Shown here: in pieces, positions 34,300-62,315 of the stretch
Layout of the letters: every line of letters starts with the position of its first letter
Numbering within the stretch: the first letter of the stretch is position 1
DNA from: Trichostrongylus colubriformis
Lineage: Eukaryota; Nematoda; Chromadorea; Rhabditida; Trichostrongylidae
DNA: 64,000 nt
Assembly: GCA_963978905.1 (NCBI GenBank)
Contig: OZ022258.1
Span: 40,842,591 to 40,906,590, forward strand
Direction: 5' to 3'
Translations under genes and position numbers: made by a program
Notes under the pieces: generated by a model
Told to the model about the DNA's origin: nothing
Database searches by the model: none
What the model saw: only the letters and a program-made list of their open reading frames with translations

Positions 34300-34806
34300 C
34301 GTCGAGAAGTGGGCCTTGAATGAGATTTATAGACACTATCATGGGAATGAAAGAAATCAAGCTCGTGATGACATGTCCTCTGTAAATGAAATAAGGATTT
34401 TTCAAGTATTAATTTGTTGCGAAACTCGCGTTCTTTGTATCGCGGCTCGTTTGAAAGCGTGGTCGTGCAGGTTGCAATGGCCGAGTGATCACGGAGGGCG
34501 GGGGAACGTTCACGGCAAATTGGCTTATCTGTTTTTTTTTTGAGTGCGCTTAGTAACCTCCCAGTTTCTCCGATATCCAAATCATCACACGTTAAACACT
34601 GAAGCTCGTAAATTACTCCCATTCGTGCACAGTCTCCTACTTCTCCACAGGGACAGATCACACTGTTTTCCTGACGCAAGCTCGGTCATAGAGGCGGTTT
34701 CTGGCCAGATGATGTTTGATGTTACTTCTTGGTGCGTTTATCAATACGACATCATTGGGCAGATCCCTCTCCTGAGATATTGCTGTATGGCTGTACTGAA
34801 GTGATC
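34300..34806 (-). pseudogene. Penelope-like retroelement relic (linker and GIY-YIG endonuclease)
   Basis: On the minus strand a first frame reads LARNRLYDRACVRKTV. A shifted frame then continues ICPCGEVGDC, GVIYELQCLTC, IGETGRLLSAL and SPALRDHSA. This order (RNRLYDR, a CPxG..GDC zinc-knuckle-like stretch, then the GIY-YIG core with IGETGR) is typical of the C-terminal endonuclease region of Penelope-like elements. The usual Tyr of YIGETGR is Asp here, and at least one frameshift separates the parts, so it is inactive. Reverse transcriptase is not seen. Confidence 0.7.
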
Positions 34807-35369
34807 TGAGATGAAACGTAGTTGGAGATATAATTTATATTCATCCAAGTACGGAAAAGACCTTGGTCTGCCTCGTCTATTACTCTGCAGTGTCGAATAG
34901 CCGTTGAATGCAGCTATTTGATTTGCTAATCTTCTGAACTCCTCTCGCTACTCATTACTGATGCATACCTCCACAGCAGTTAGCAAGTAAAGGAAGGGGA
35001 AGTTCAGTCGCTTTGGTTGGTGACCAGTGGATAGATATACGCACGTGTAACGAACGTTTTATTATCATATTACGTACAAGAACTTCTGTTATACCTTTCT
35101 CTAGGTATATACAGAAGAATGGGGGCGAACCCACTTCATAACATCTAAGTTTGCCACTAGTGGGCTTGTCCAGATAATTACTAGTAGCATGGAACGCAGT
35201 GCCGCGCTTGAGGTGAACTACTCCATGGCACTCTGGCATACACTACCTGGGATACAGTGAGGTCATGCCTAACATTTTCAGTTTTATCATTATACTTATC
35301 ATTCATTGCGTAATCAAAGGTGCTCACCATACTCAGTCATATACATTTGTCATGGACACATTATTATAT
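34807..35369. other. Between two Penelope-like relics, nothing recognised
   Basis: No additional retroelement motif could be read in either orientation. Confidence 0.35.
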
Positions 35370-35580
35370 TATTATGGAAAGGTTGTGAGTCCACAACAGT
35401 CGCACTGCTCGGGAAGCACAGAAGAGAAGATCACGGCGATTACGATTTCAACACATGTTCCGGAGTGGTCTATGAAAATGATATAAGCGCTAGAAGAACC
35501 CTTGAGGCTTTCTGTATAAGCGCCGCGGTTCACGCATGAACAACAGTAACGAGTGCATCTCAATAAATGATGAATTCGAC
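35370..35580 (+). pseudogene. Second Penelope-like C-terminal relic
   Basis: Plus-strand peptides LLGKHRREDH and DISARRTLEAFCISA, then in a shifted frame RMNNSNECISIN, match the usual end of Penelope-like endonucleases (LGxHRRxxH ... RxxLEAFWI ... MNxxxECI). It is in the opposite orientation to the relic at 34300-34806 and belongs to a different copy or a rearranged one. Confidence 0.6.
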
Positions 35581-36719
35581 TGCGTCACCTCCGATAGTGA
35601 GAACGCCGCGCATTGCACGTACGCAGCTTATTGAAATACTGCGAGCATTACGCGACCGGCTACTTTCATTGGCTCAGTTGTGTACTCAAAGTTTATCAAG
35701 GGCTCGGTGCTGGTGGGATTAAGGTGAGCAGTTCGATGTCTGCATTCCGATCTCGTTGGTTTCTTTGGTTGGGTTGTATCGAATCGCAAAGTAGGTGAAG
35801 GGTAAGTAGTAGCAATAATTTGTCAAATGCTTCCAGCCTTTGATAATGACGAAATAATCAAAACGTTAGGCAAATAGAAGTTCCACCTTAACAAACCCCA
35901 ACGGCAGAGAACGAGCAGAAGCATATATCGAAGAAATGTCCAGGTTTCAAGAATGACGGACATGGAGGTAAATACTGATTCATTATACAGCACTTTCATG
36001 GCCTTTGCAACTTTCGACAGCCTTTTCGTCCAAGACCCCTCATCCTAAACGCTGATTCAGACCGGGATTGAAAACCATTCGAAGGAGTAGAAAGCCTTAG
36101 TGGCTGGGACCAGGACACACTTCTTGGATCCTCTGAAATCTGGTCAGATGGGGTAGAGAATATACGGACCCTACCCTTTTTTACAAATATTGTTAGCGTG
36201 TATCTACCATTCATCCCTCCCTGTTTCGGAATAATATTAGAAGTCGCAAACAATGACAGATCAAGTATTCGGCAACTGTTGGTTATACTACATAGCTTGG
36301 AAGCCGAGGGCACATACAAACATTGCATCGGTGCTTTATTGCAAGCAAGCTCGTGGTGCATTTTGGAAGAAAAGTGGCGGGTGACGGCAGTCATGAATAT
36401 CATATCGTCATATATCCATATGCTGAATCTGCTCCTCCAAATTGCAACGATCAAATATTCCAAACAGTCAAAGTTCAAGCAGTCTATGTCCTGGTCCTCA
36501 GCTTCCTCTTCAATCTAGGGATCTGCGCAAATTTCGTTCCGACATATTTAGATTTTCCAATCATTTCAACATTTTGTTATTCAGAGACACCGGAAGGATA
36601 ACTTCAGCCGTTTGTGGAGTATGAAATTTGAGACTAAGTGGAGCAACAGTACAGAAAGCGTTACATGAAACAGGACATGCAACAAAACTTCACCCCGCAG
36701 CCACCAAGGTTTAGGTGCA
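35581..36719. other. Intergenic, no gene supported
   Basis: Overlapping frames on both strands (35996-36478 minus; 36198-36624 plus in three frames) have no recognisable motif, and no splice-compatible partners were found. Confidence 0.3.
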
Positions 36720-36950
36720 GAAGGCGCGGGGTTATAACAGCCGGCCGCTATCCCGCCCTCACCGTAACTCGGCCATGGAAGCGATAGCTCGGACGGAAGC
36801 GCGATGAAGTCGCGATAAAGATTTCAAACACGCGCTATTTAGAGCGAGTTTCGTAACAGATCATCTCTTTTGAGCTCGGATGTTTGTTTACAGAAAACGT
36901 CACTCTCAGATCTTTTTCTTCCCCCTCCCTCCGGTGCCTTTAAGTGCAAC
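36720..36950 (-). repeat. GGCACCGG-ended element, partial
   Basis: On the minus strand it starts TTAAAGGCACCGGAGGGAGG and shares AACAAACAT, GCGCTTCCGTCCGA and TGGCCGAG blocks with 52364-52570. The far end was not located. Confidence 0.55.
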
Positions 36951-39059
36951 TTGACAGGCTTTCAACTCTGTCTGTAGTGAACCTTTTCCCTCCCCATCTC
37001 CTTTCATCCCCCGGGGGGAATTCAAACAGGTGGTGGTAATTTATGGTAGGCAGGGGTGAGAGTAGAACGAAGAAAGGTAAAGTAGCGATTTCTTCGACAC
37101 AACGCCCTGTCATCAGGTCTCCCTCTCTCTGATCGAATAATACGAGACTTCTCTCGGCCAAACTGTAGATTCAAGTATCGGTAGCCCTCGATTAGTATTT
37201 GAGAGTCAAGGACGGGTATCAACAGATTACCAGTTATTGATAGGAGAGAAGTCGGTGGCGATGCAGAAGGAACTGCGTGGTTTCAGAAACCACATGGTTA
37301 AACCACTAGGACTACATACATCTGCTGAAGCCTGCATATAAAATCTAATCGCAAGATTCAAATATTTCAAATGATTGAGCACTCAACCATCCTACATACT
37401 ACATGACCCCGAGAAAGACTCAAGGCTCTGACGAAGGTTCCTCGACGGCGGATTGTAATTCGGGCCGTATTTAGGGTTTGAAGGGGGGTGTTTTTTTCGA
37501 ATTTCGAAGAGAAGTCCTACTTTGGTGCAATAAACAATCATAGATATACTCTCTTCCCCCTCCTCACCTAACAATAAATGTACTACTGATCGCTGAAACG
37601 ACCGGTCTTGCGATACAAACGGTTTCTAGAAATGGATCAATGTAGTTGTGAACTTTGAAAGTAAACCAGTGGCTCTGAAAAAGGCTTGTTAGAACGTATA
37701 AGCGAATTTCGATAAATCTTGGCATGATGTTTCAGTTACGGCTGTTTAGATGTTTAGCTTCCAACCAGAATTGGTGACAGCTTTATTCACGAGTGACGTT
37801 TCCGCGTCGTAGCGACATATCGCTTCTCCATTTTTCCGTCAATATTTTCTGTGAATTAAAAGGGTGTTGAACAGATAGTTTCTGTAAAGGCTTCTCTATC
37901 CCAGACTTTGTAGAAGGCGAATGAATGGAATAAAATAATTGAAAACTCGTTACCCATCTTGGTTAGATGTTAAAAATCGAACAACCATAACTGAAGCATT
38001 CTAAAGATTCCTTGCCCAGCAATCACAAAATACGATCCCCACATCCCTGATCAACCCAAAATACGCCCCTCTGAGAACTTTTCAGTCAATACTTAGCCTG
38101 CCCAATATACCTTCTTCATTATTTCCACCTTTCATATGATTTAATCACCGTCAAACCTTGTTCCTTTACTTCTTTATTATTCACAGCGGTCAAAATAAAA
38201 CCTTGCAAAAAACACCACACGTGACTCATGAAAAACTTTGTCGATGACCTACCAGTTCATCAATATATCACTAAGATGGTTATATTATAAACTATTTTCA
38301 TTCTTTGAATACCAGACGTTGCTCAAGAATGTGTTAACTCGGTTGCGAGCACAACTATACGACACCATGGATGAAGTAAACGGAAAAAAGTAAAATGGAG
38401 GACAAAATCCAATTGACGATGGCTAGAGCGATCATGTATTAACGCTTCGACCTATACTGCAACTCGTCACGTCAAAATACAAAACTACAAAAGAAGACAT
38501 AATCACGACCAAGGCGAACAGGGGAGATTATCGCCTGTTGGGTGGATGGACGACAATGGATGGTAGGTGTAAGTGCAAATTCGATCCGGCAACGGATACG
38601 AACCAGTACATAACAATAATAAATACAACGCACTTTTCGGGGGCACAGTGAACACATATCGATTACTTAAAAAGTAAAGATGAGAGAAGCGGAGACGAGT
38701 GGGTTGATTCACAAAAGAGGAAGGAGAAAAGAAGTAAGGAAGAGGTGGTACAAGCTTCTTGATCATGAAATAACCCACAAAGGGTAATGTGATCGAAAAG
38801 AAAGCAGCAAATCCGAGTGAAAATTGGTTCCTTGAAAAGAGATAGTTGTAGACAGAATAAGTGTTTTTCATGGACTTGGAGAGAAAGAGTGCGAGACTGA
38901 CAGAAACAGAACAAACTCCGGCGACCGCGTAGTACGGTATGTGTGTGTGTGAAGTCAATGTCTGATGTAATTCCTCTAAAAAGACGAAGGTGACACAGTC
39001 TGAATCGACTCGTAGCATGAAGGAGCATCGGGAATGAAGGCAAAACGATCGCCGCCGAT
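36951..39059. other. Region downstream of gsp-1, possible 3' UTR
   Basis: No protein-coding feature. Minus-strand AATAAA signals are at 39059-39064 (overlapping the stop codon) and 38173-38178. Which of these, if either, ends the gsp-1 mRNA cannot be told from sequence. Confidence 0.3.
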
Positions 39060-55670
<16,611 letters not shown>

Positions 55671-55725
55671 CTCAGAGACTTAGGACTTACAATGTTCTTG
55701 GTAAGCGAATACCCAGTAGGTGTCT

Positions 55726-55740
55726 CTAAAAAACAGAATT
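55726..55740 (-). other. Candidate trans-splice or 5' UTR acceptor of gsp-1
   Basis: Minus-strand TTCTGTTTTTTAG lies about 55 bases before the gsp-1 ATG, followed by a short ATG-free leader. It fits SL addition or an ordinary acceptor of a noncoding first exon. Confidence 0.5.
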
Positions 55741-56440
55741 GAAGAGCAATAAAGAATGCGTATAACATGAAATCACGACGGAAAAGATCGAAGGAAACAT
55801 GGAACTCATAAATTCACCACAGACAGCCACAAAACACTTTCGCAGATAGCTACTCGGATGCTTCAGTCATTCACGGTATAAATAGCATTTTACTCCGAAT
55901 ATAAGACACCTAAGTCACCAACAACAAAATGCCTCTCGAAGTGTCAAAAAATATCATAAAAAAGCTGAAAATTAAAGCTGCTAAAAACTAGAGGTGAAAT
56001 AGAAATGCAATCTCCCCCTTTAAAAAAATCGTCCTAGACATACCATCGCAAAGGAAGTTCAAAAGACCTGAAACTTGATATCATCGAATTCACTCGAAAA
56101 GGATGTTCATGTACAGCAGATATCGTTCTCCCCTTTTATTGCTGTACGACCTCACAACTGGACTTTTTCACAACCCGTTCTGCTGAAAAGTTGCTGGGGT
56201 TCACCAATTAAATGGCTCGTGTTGCGCGGAAAAAAAAGAAGCGGAATGGAACATCGTGCTAATCTTTGGGCTTCATTTATATTACCATTAATTTGACTCA
56301 CTGCTAATAAACATGGTTTTCCTAGTAGTTTCCTTCACTGTCGAATGGAATGGCCGTAGAAATTATTGAAAATATTCGGGTCAATGTGAAGAAAAAGGGC
56401 TCCCACGTGTGTGCTCCACTTCTCACGTATAAGACCCTCC
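55741..56440. other. Immediate upstream region of gsp-1
   Basis: A/T-rich, no gene. Promoter elements cannot be assigned by eye. Confidence 0.35.
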
Positions 56441-56666
56441 GGGTCAAATAAAGTCGGGGCGGGGGGGGGGGGAGACGCAATTTTGCGTCGATGTTAAAGC
56501 TCCTTTCCCTCCCTAGGCTTATCGTTAGGCTAGAATTGATATCCCTTCCTCCCACATAAAAAAACATCTCTCAAAATAGGTTTCATCTGCTTTAGCCTAA
56601 GCCTATGGAGGGAAGGAAGCTCGACATGGGTGAAAATTTTGCGTCTCCCCCGACTTTATTTGACCC
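56441..56666. repeat. GGGTCAAATAAAG-ended MITE, copy 2
   Basis: Ends GGGTCAAATAAAGTCGGGGC and CCCGACTTTATTTGACCC. The interior shares AGCTCCTTTCCCT, GATATCCC and CATCTGCTTTAGCC with copy 1. Confidence 0.9.
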
Positions 56667-57500
56667 GACCCTTCTAAGAAATAATTCTATCCACTCTCAC
56701 TTACTTCTTATCCTCTGTCCTAGCTGAAATCCACATTTGCATATTGCGAACTTTCCCGAACACACACTAACTCAGAGTTTTTTATATCAAAAAATGCTCC
56801 AGAAATCAGAAGGGCGTGCAAGAAACGGAAACAGAAGAAAACTAACGCTCTAAATAATGCCAAAAAAGAACTGCGACGAATTCTGAATACGCGAAAGTCG
56901 TTGCAGATCATAAAACTGGAGATTTAAACGAATTGCCCGAGCTTTAAAATTGCAATTTCTGAGGAAAACAGCAACGTGCTTTTTTGCAAAAATAGTTACA
57001 AGTAAATTGGGGGAAAAATACTTGGCGATAGTCATTTATACGATCACAAGAGCCATAAAGGCAGGCACAAACGACCCACAGCGAACATACGGACGACGAC
57101 GAAGGGAGCGAGTGGCGTCGTATCGATTGACACGACACCGCATGCTGCTGGGCCCGCAGCATTGCGTCGCCTTCCCTCACAAAGGACCGAAATCACGTCA
57201 TCCCCGAAATCAGGGGCCGAACCACCATTGTGATGCGAATCTTCTGAAATACCGTAGAATCACAATGTGCAAAAGAGCGAGGGTCAACTAAGTAAAAAAA
57301 TGAAAAAAGGGGAAAATAAAATGTGGATATGGCGACGATCGTTACTTTCGATTTCATTATACGATTCGATTTTATTATCGTCCTCTTTTTTAGTGCCGCC
57401 TGGATAGAAATTAAGGTAGAACTAAAGTATAGAAATTTAAATGGATCGCACTCGGAATCAAGCGTTACGTTGCATAATTGTTTCTGATTCACCATTAGCC
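56667..57500. other. Upstream of gsp-1, GC-rich patch at 57060-57180
   Basis: The patch contains CGACGACGACGAAGG and CTGCTGGGCCCGCAGC in otherwise A/T-rich DNA. It could be a distal promoter or noncoding exon of gsp-1, but there is no direct evidence. Confidence 0.25.
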
Positions 57501-57502
57501 CA

Positions 57503-57545
57503 CCACCCCCCCCCCCCCTCCCCCACCCCCAACCCCCAACCCCAC
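57503..57545 (-). other. G-rich tract with G-quadruplex pattern
   Basis: The minus strand reads GGGGTTGGGGGTTGGGGGTG and then more long G runs; at least four runs of four or more G with loops of one or two bases. About 1.8 kb upstream of gsp-1, on its coding strand. Confidence 0.7.
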
Positions 57546-57625
57546 CACGACCGGTATTGTTGTTGTACGAAAAGGCCCAATTAAAAAGAAACCAAAAAGG
57601 TCGTTAGTCAGTGATCCTCTTACAA

Positions 57626-58305
57626 GGAAGGCCCATCAGGTCATGGTGAGCTTCTTCAAAACAGTTTTTTGCATTTTATAAGGTCCCATACATGAAGCAA
57701 AAAAACTGATCTCAAATTCGGCTAAATGGTTCTGGGAGGCCCAAAAAAATGAGTGACAAAAGTTGCTTAGAAAGAAGCAATTTTGACCAGTTTGCTGCAA
57801 GGCTTTCCAGCTGCGGCATGCAGTATATGCATATCAGAACCGCTAAACGAAGCAAAGTAAACTCATAGGTGATGCACAGGGGGAGCTTCGCGCAGTGGTT
57901 GGATGGCCGAATGGATAGAGGAATGGACTGACGTTGGCACAGTGGAGGAGGCGACTGTAGTTCAACTCTTCTCGAGGTCAACGTCTTTGCATTTTCTTGA
58001 TTTTCGTTGACGTTAGCAGGTCGCCCAGTACGCAAAAATGCTGAAGATACCGGTTCCCTGGCAGGACGAAAACTGATTTTGCACACATTTTGCATTTTGC
58101 ACGTGCGGTCACACATGAGCACAAATGGATGAAAACTAGATAAATGTAAAAATTTGGCCTCAGGGGGATCGGACCATTGGCCATTTTCTGAGCCTCCCAA
58201 AACCATTTAGCCGAATTTGAGACCGGTTTTATGTTTCATGTATGTGACCCCATAAAATGCAAAAAAGCGTTTTGAGAAAGCTCACCATGACCTGATGGGC
58301 CTTCC
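57626..58305. mobile_element. Long-TIR element with internal tRNA-like stretch
   Basis: Inverted arms of about 115 bases, 57626-57742 and 58190-58305 (GGAAGGCCCATCAGGTCATG against CATGACCTGATGGGCCTTCC; GGCTAAATGGTTCTGGGAGG against CCTCCCAAAACCATTTAGCC). The middle contains TGGCCGAATGG (57904-57914, an exact box A) and a weak box B, TAGTTCAACTC (57958-57968). The 164-codon minus frame spanning it has no recognisable domain. Confidence 0.75.
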
Positions 58306-58365
58306 GTGTTAGTATTGGTACCTAGTAACCTAGATAGATCATGAAATTACCGATTGAGGACTTTT

Positions 58366-59513
58366 TTAGCTTTTTGGAGACCCAGTTCTTCCAACCCGAA
58401 ATCCGTTGCCTGTCCCACTGAGGGCTTCCCAGTCCATGCTTAACACTGATCGCACTGTTTTTGAATCACCAGCATTCCTTTTCCCACCCATTATTTCATT
58501 CAAAGCTTCAACAACGGAACATTCAGATTCAGAAGGACTACTCGGGAGGAGATCTTTTTTCCCCTTTTTCTTACACATAGGTTTTGCTCTGTAGGCTTAG
58601 GGGGCTAAATTATCAGTCCAAACTTATATAATTCATAATGAAAGGGGCATTTTGCAGTTACTAGCTTGCAGAGTTATAGTGCTCGGCATAATAACTCTTC
58701 TCTTATAATGCCTTAGAAATTCTGTATATTTTTCAAAATACCGAATGAGACGATCACATGCGATTTAGCCTGTCTGACAGCGGGAATAGCCAGGTCAAGC
58801 ATTGATCTGAGAGAGTTCTTGAGAAACGCACCTTCCACCCCTCCTCTCAAAACGACTACACCGCTTAGGCCCTCCCACATTTTATTGATTGTTTTTGTTA
58901 TACCAAAAGTTGGACTGAAAATGATTTGATAGCGCCAGTTGATAATTATAGCATTACTGCCTGATGCACAGTGTTTATCGATTGACCTCTTTTTTTTAAA
59001 ATATTTTAGAGACCACCTAATCACCTAAAAACAGGTGTCCGTTCAGGATTCTTTGACGAACTTTCTCCTCACATCGACCTCCCCCTTTTTCAGCCCATTT
59101 ACGATCCCCCTCAACACCTTCCCACCCCTTGTCTGGCCCTGGTGGCATCCACTTGAGATTAAATTCCAGGAATTGATTCTCGGCCCATGCGAGTGAGAAT
59201 GCGCCACTTGCCATTACACCACCTGCGCCTCCTCTCTCGATAGCACCGTATAAAGCCATCTCTAGGATCGTGTGAACCATTCCTAATAGCCTTGTAGAAC
59301 CAGGTTTGCAAGCGGCTCTCGCTCTTTCATTGAACAAATTGTCATTAGAGCGCGGTTTCCTCCAGCCTGACGTCGCAGTTTTGAGAGCGAGTTTCGTCTT
59401 CTTGGGCTCAGACAAGAGGGCAAGAACCCACTTTTAGTTGAACTTGATTTCATAGTGGGCTGTATCTTGGTATGGATGGCGCTTCCAAGGAAATTAAAAA
59501 AAGCTAAGCACAT
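58366..59513 (-). pseudogene. Unidentified protein-like relic in several frames
   Basis: Three consecutive minus-strand frames each read like protein. 59415-59017 contains LALKTATSGWRKPRSNDN and GGAGGVMASGAFSLAWAEN. 59024-58713 contains MWEGLSGVVVLRGGVEGAF. 58578-58366 contains SSPSESECSVVEALNEI. They are shifted relative to each other and no GT..AG pair obviously joins them. I do not recognise the family. Candidates are a retroelement structural protein, an old viral insertion, or a decayed host gene. This rests on composition only. Confidence 0.3.
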
Positions 59514-60132
59514 TCATTCAAAATAGATGGGTAGATCATTATTACATGGATCTGTACTAAAGGGAGTGGAACTAATCGTTTTGTGGAGATCAGGTTTTGT
59601 GAAATGGCTGGGTGCCAGCTCATGTAATAATTAGTTTACTACCTATACACTATCTATACAAGATTAAAGACAAGGTTCCCCAAAACCCGATCAGCTTCTA
59701 AAGGATGCGTTGGCGACTTTGTGAGCGCTTTGGCTGCAGTAATTGCTATAGGTCGCCATTAGATGGCATCGATTAGCTTGACCCTCGTTCTACCATCACA
59801 AGATGCTCGATGTTCGCACAATCAGTTCGGAGGTACATCTATATAAAACAGAACAAAAGGACTGCACAAGTCTCCGTGGTCCCTCGAGAAGACAGTCTTG
59901 CAAGAGAATTTGTGAAGGCATTTTCTCTCAACGGAAATCCATAAACTGATGCATGGTTATCAGACGTGTTACAGAAACCTTTTTGAATAAAAAAGGATAA
60001 CATAAATTTGACAATCACAACAACTACAAAAAGCGCTGAGCAGGCGCCATGGAGGAAGCATAAGTACTTTCAGAAGAGCGAGCAGGGGAGGATAGATAGG
60101 AATAGAGAGAAACAATAAAAATAAAACACATA
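59514..60132. other. Intergenic, nothing recognised
   Basis: No coding or repeat signal seen. Confidence 0.35.
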
Positions 60133-60402
60133 AAGGATAAGTATTTGGCGTTAATAAATCTTTCCTGTGGGATGCGCTGCGTATTCTAGTTCCATTCAGA
60201 ATCGCGGTGGCAGGTGAATGCGATTTGCCTTATACAATGACTTGCGAGGGCCAGCCAAGTTATAGGCCAGTGCCTTTATCCTCTCGGACGAGTTTGGTAC
60301 CAATTCACCGACACCGGTGAGATGGAAAGCTTGGGTGGCCGAGCGGACGTTGATGCGGAGTTTGATCCACGCACCACGAGTGTGGAAGTGCGCGCCACCT
60401 CT
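60133..60402 (-). repeat. Dispersed ~270 bp SINE-like repeat, copy 3
   Basis: Closest to copy 1 (1815-2095): TATTCTAGTTCCATTCAGAA, CAGTGCCTTTATCC, GGACGTTGATGCGGAGTTTG. The minus strand reads tRNA-like at its start (GTAGTAAGAGGTGGCGCGCA, then GCGTGGATCAAACTCCGC as a T-arm). Confidence 0.6.
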
Positions 60403-61769
60403 TACTACACCACCTCCGTCACTAAAAAACGAAGGTTATACAAAATATAAAATAAAAATCGTACATAAAGAGGAAAAAGAGAGAAGGCGGCTGGTATCAC
60501 ATGCGAAGATTAGCTTTCCATTGATGACGATAAAAGTCGTCATGTGCGTATAAATGGGCGGGCACCCAAGGAGAACTATCCGCCTGTACTATCGACAGAG
60601 CACTGCGTACTGCGAAGTAAAGAGTTTTAACTCGAGAAAACTGAGTAAAATAGATAGCAGTGATAGTATGTAGTACATATGAGCGATACGCTTTGCCTCT
60701 GTTAATACGAAAAGTCTTTGCCCTCCTTCTTATTTTACGAGAGTCGTTGTCCCTCCTCCTTATTTTGCTGGCGGAACATGAGCGCTTTTCCTTTTCAGTC
60801 AAAATGAGCAGCAAGTAATGGAGTTTGAATGGGCGAAGGATGGATTAGACACCCTAACCACTACTACATGCGGATTTGACGACATCAAGTTTGCCTAGCA
60901 GCGTCGAGCCTCCCAAGAAGCGTAGACTGCTTCCTTCCATATAAATTCGTAGGGTCCCATCGTCTCATTTTCAAGAATACATCGTGCCTTTTCATCTAGT
61001 GAACAGTGTTACAGTAAGGACTCACAGGGATAGAAAAATGAATTTACAGTTTCAAATGAGGTGGAACCTCAGTCGAACACCAGGCAGGGCAACGTCATTG
61101 GGGTTGCAGAGATAGAAAAAAGGGATTGATGATTGCACATTGAATATTTCGGCCCCCACGGTAGAGCATCATGGAATCTACGTTATTTGATGCCTAGCAA
61201 CCACTTTTTTATACCTCGACAAAATTCATAAGGATTTAGCCATGTGGAGTCGTTCGCAAAGAGATGCGCATAAAAGCAGAAACTCCCTTTCAACCGATAA
61301 CTTTTGGTAAAAGACGGTTCTTTCCTTCGTGCTGAACAGCTTATAAGACTCGTGGCAGTATTTGTGCCTAGTCATAAACTTACTCTAATATCATTTTCTG
61401 TGGCACTACGTAGGGAATTGGTCGGCCATTGAAAACCTACATAAGTAGAGGTGCTAAATAGTGTGCAGTGCGGTAGAAGCGAAACGAATTAACCAAAAAC
61501 CCAGAACATATACGCCCGAAACCGTTTTTCGTAATACCCGCAGCCACATAACTGTGTATGACTGGATTCACGCAAAATTGTGATTCACGTAGGTGATACA
61601 CAGCACATTACACGCTCGTTTGAAGGTAGAGCTAGACCCATGAGGGCCTCCGTAGGCCCTTGTTGTCGTTCCACTCTTTCTGGGGCTTTTATTCTGCTCG
61701 CGCATTCTTAGACACCTAGCACTCATTTGAAGTGAATATTTTTTTGCTAAACCACTGAGTGATTGCTCT
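60403..61769. other. Intergenic, nothing recognised
   Basis: No gene supported. A duplicated block, GTCTTTGCCCTCCTTCTTATTTT and GTCGTTGTCCCTCCTCCTTATTTT, lies at 60713-60766. Confidence 0.35.
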
Positions 61770-62148
61770 TAAGGAATAGTCCACGAAATTTTCATGATTC
61801 TAATCTCTCCATGAATGAGTCAATTAAACATACAGAAATAAAAGTAACGAGGACTTTCCTTCATTCCAAAGCTGAAATCGGGAAACTGGATGGAGAACAA
61901 CTCGTTTCAATGCCCGCTGAGCAACATTTACCTCCCTGACCACGTATGTAAGTGTTGCTCTTTGCTTTTCAGCTCTTTGGCGTCCAAACCTACTCAGCCG
62001 CCCCACACTGTCAGCTGTCACTTTGGGGACCCCCATTTCAGCCATATCCTTATTTTTCCAAGTGAAACTTTGCATGCGATTTTCAGTAAGCAAAACGACA
62101 TAAATATATGGGTTACAGAATGACTTTAATTTCCGTGGACGATTCCAT
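61770..62148. repeat. GTCCACGG-ended MITE, copy 3
   Basis: Begins AAGGAATAGTCCACGAAATT and ends TTCCGTGGACGATTCC. The interior keeps AGTGAAACTTTGCATGCG and AAATATATGGGTTACAG. Confidence 0.85.
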
Positions 62149-62167
62149 CAAGCATCAACATTGTTTA

Positions 62168-62315
62168 GGCAGTGTTCATAGTTCACGATTCAGGCGATCA
62201 CGCGATTCAGGCGGAAGGAAAAAGATACATATTGATTGGGTGATTCAGGCGATCACGCGATCGCGTAAAGCACGCGATCGCGCGATCGCCTGAATCGTGA
62301 ACTATGAACACTGCC
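62168..62315. repeat. PIF/Harbinger-like MITE
   Basis: 32 bp perfect terminal inverted repeats (GGCAGTGTTCATAGTTCACG at the left end) flanked by TTA on both sides, the 3 bp target duplication typical of PIF/Harbinger insertion. The interior is built from repeats of GATTCAGGCGATCACGCGAT and GATCGCG palindromes. Confidence 0.8.

Noticed and set aside
35996..36624. Overlapping frames on both strands (160 codons minus; about 106, 92 and 60 codons plus)
   Set aside because: Mutually exclusive frames with no family motif and no matching splice sites; coding status not supported.
57712..58206. 164-codon minus-strand frame
   Set aside because: It spans the inverted-repeat element and its tRNA-like core and has no recognisable protein feature.
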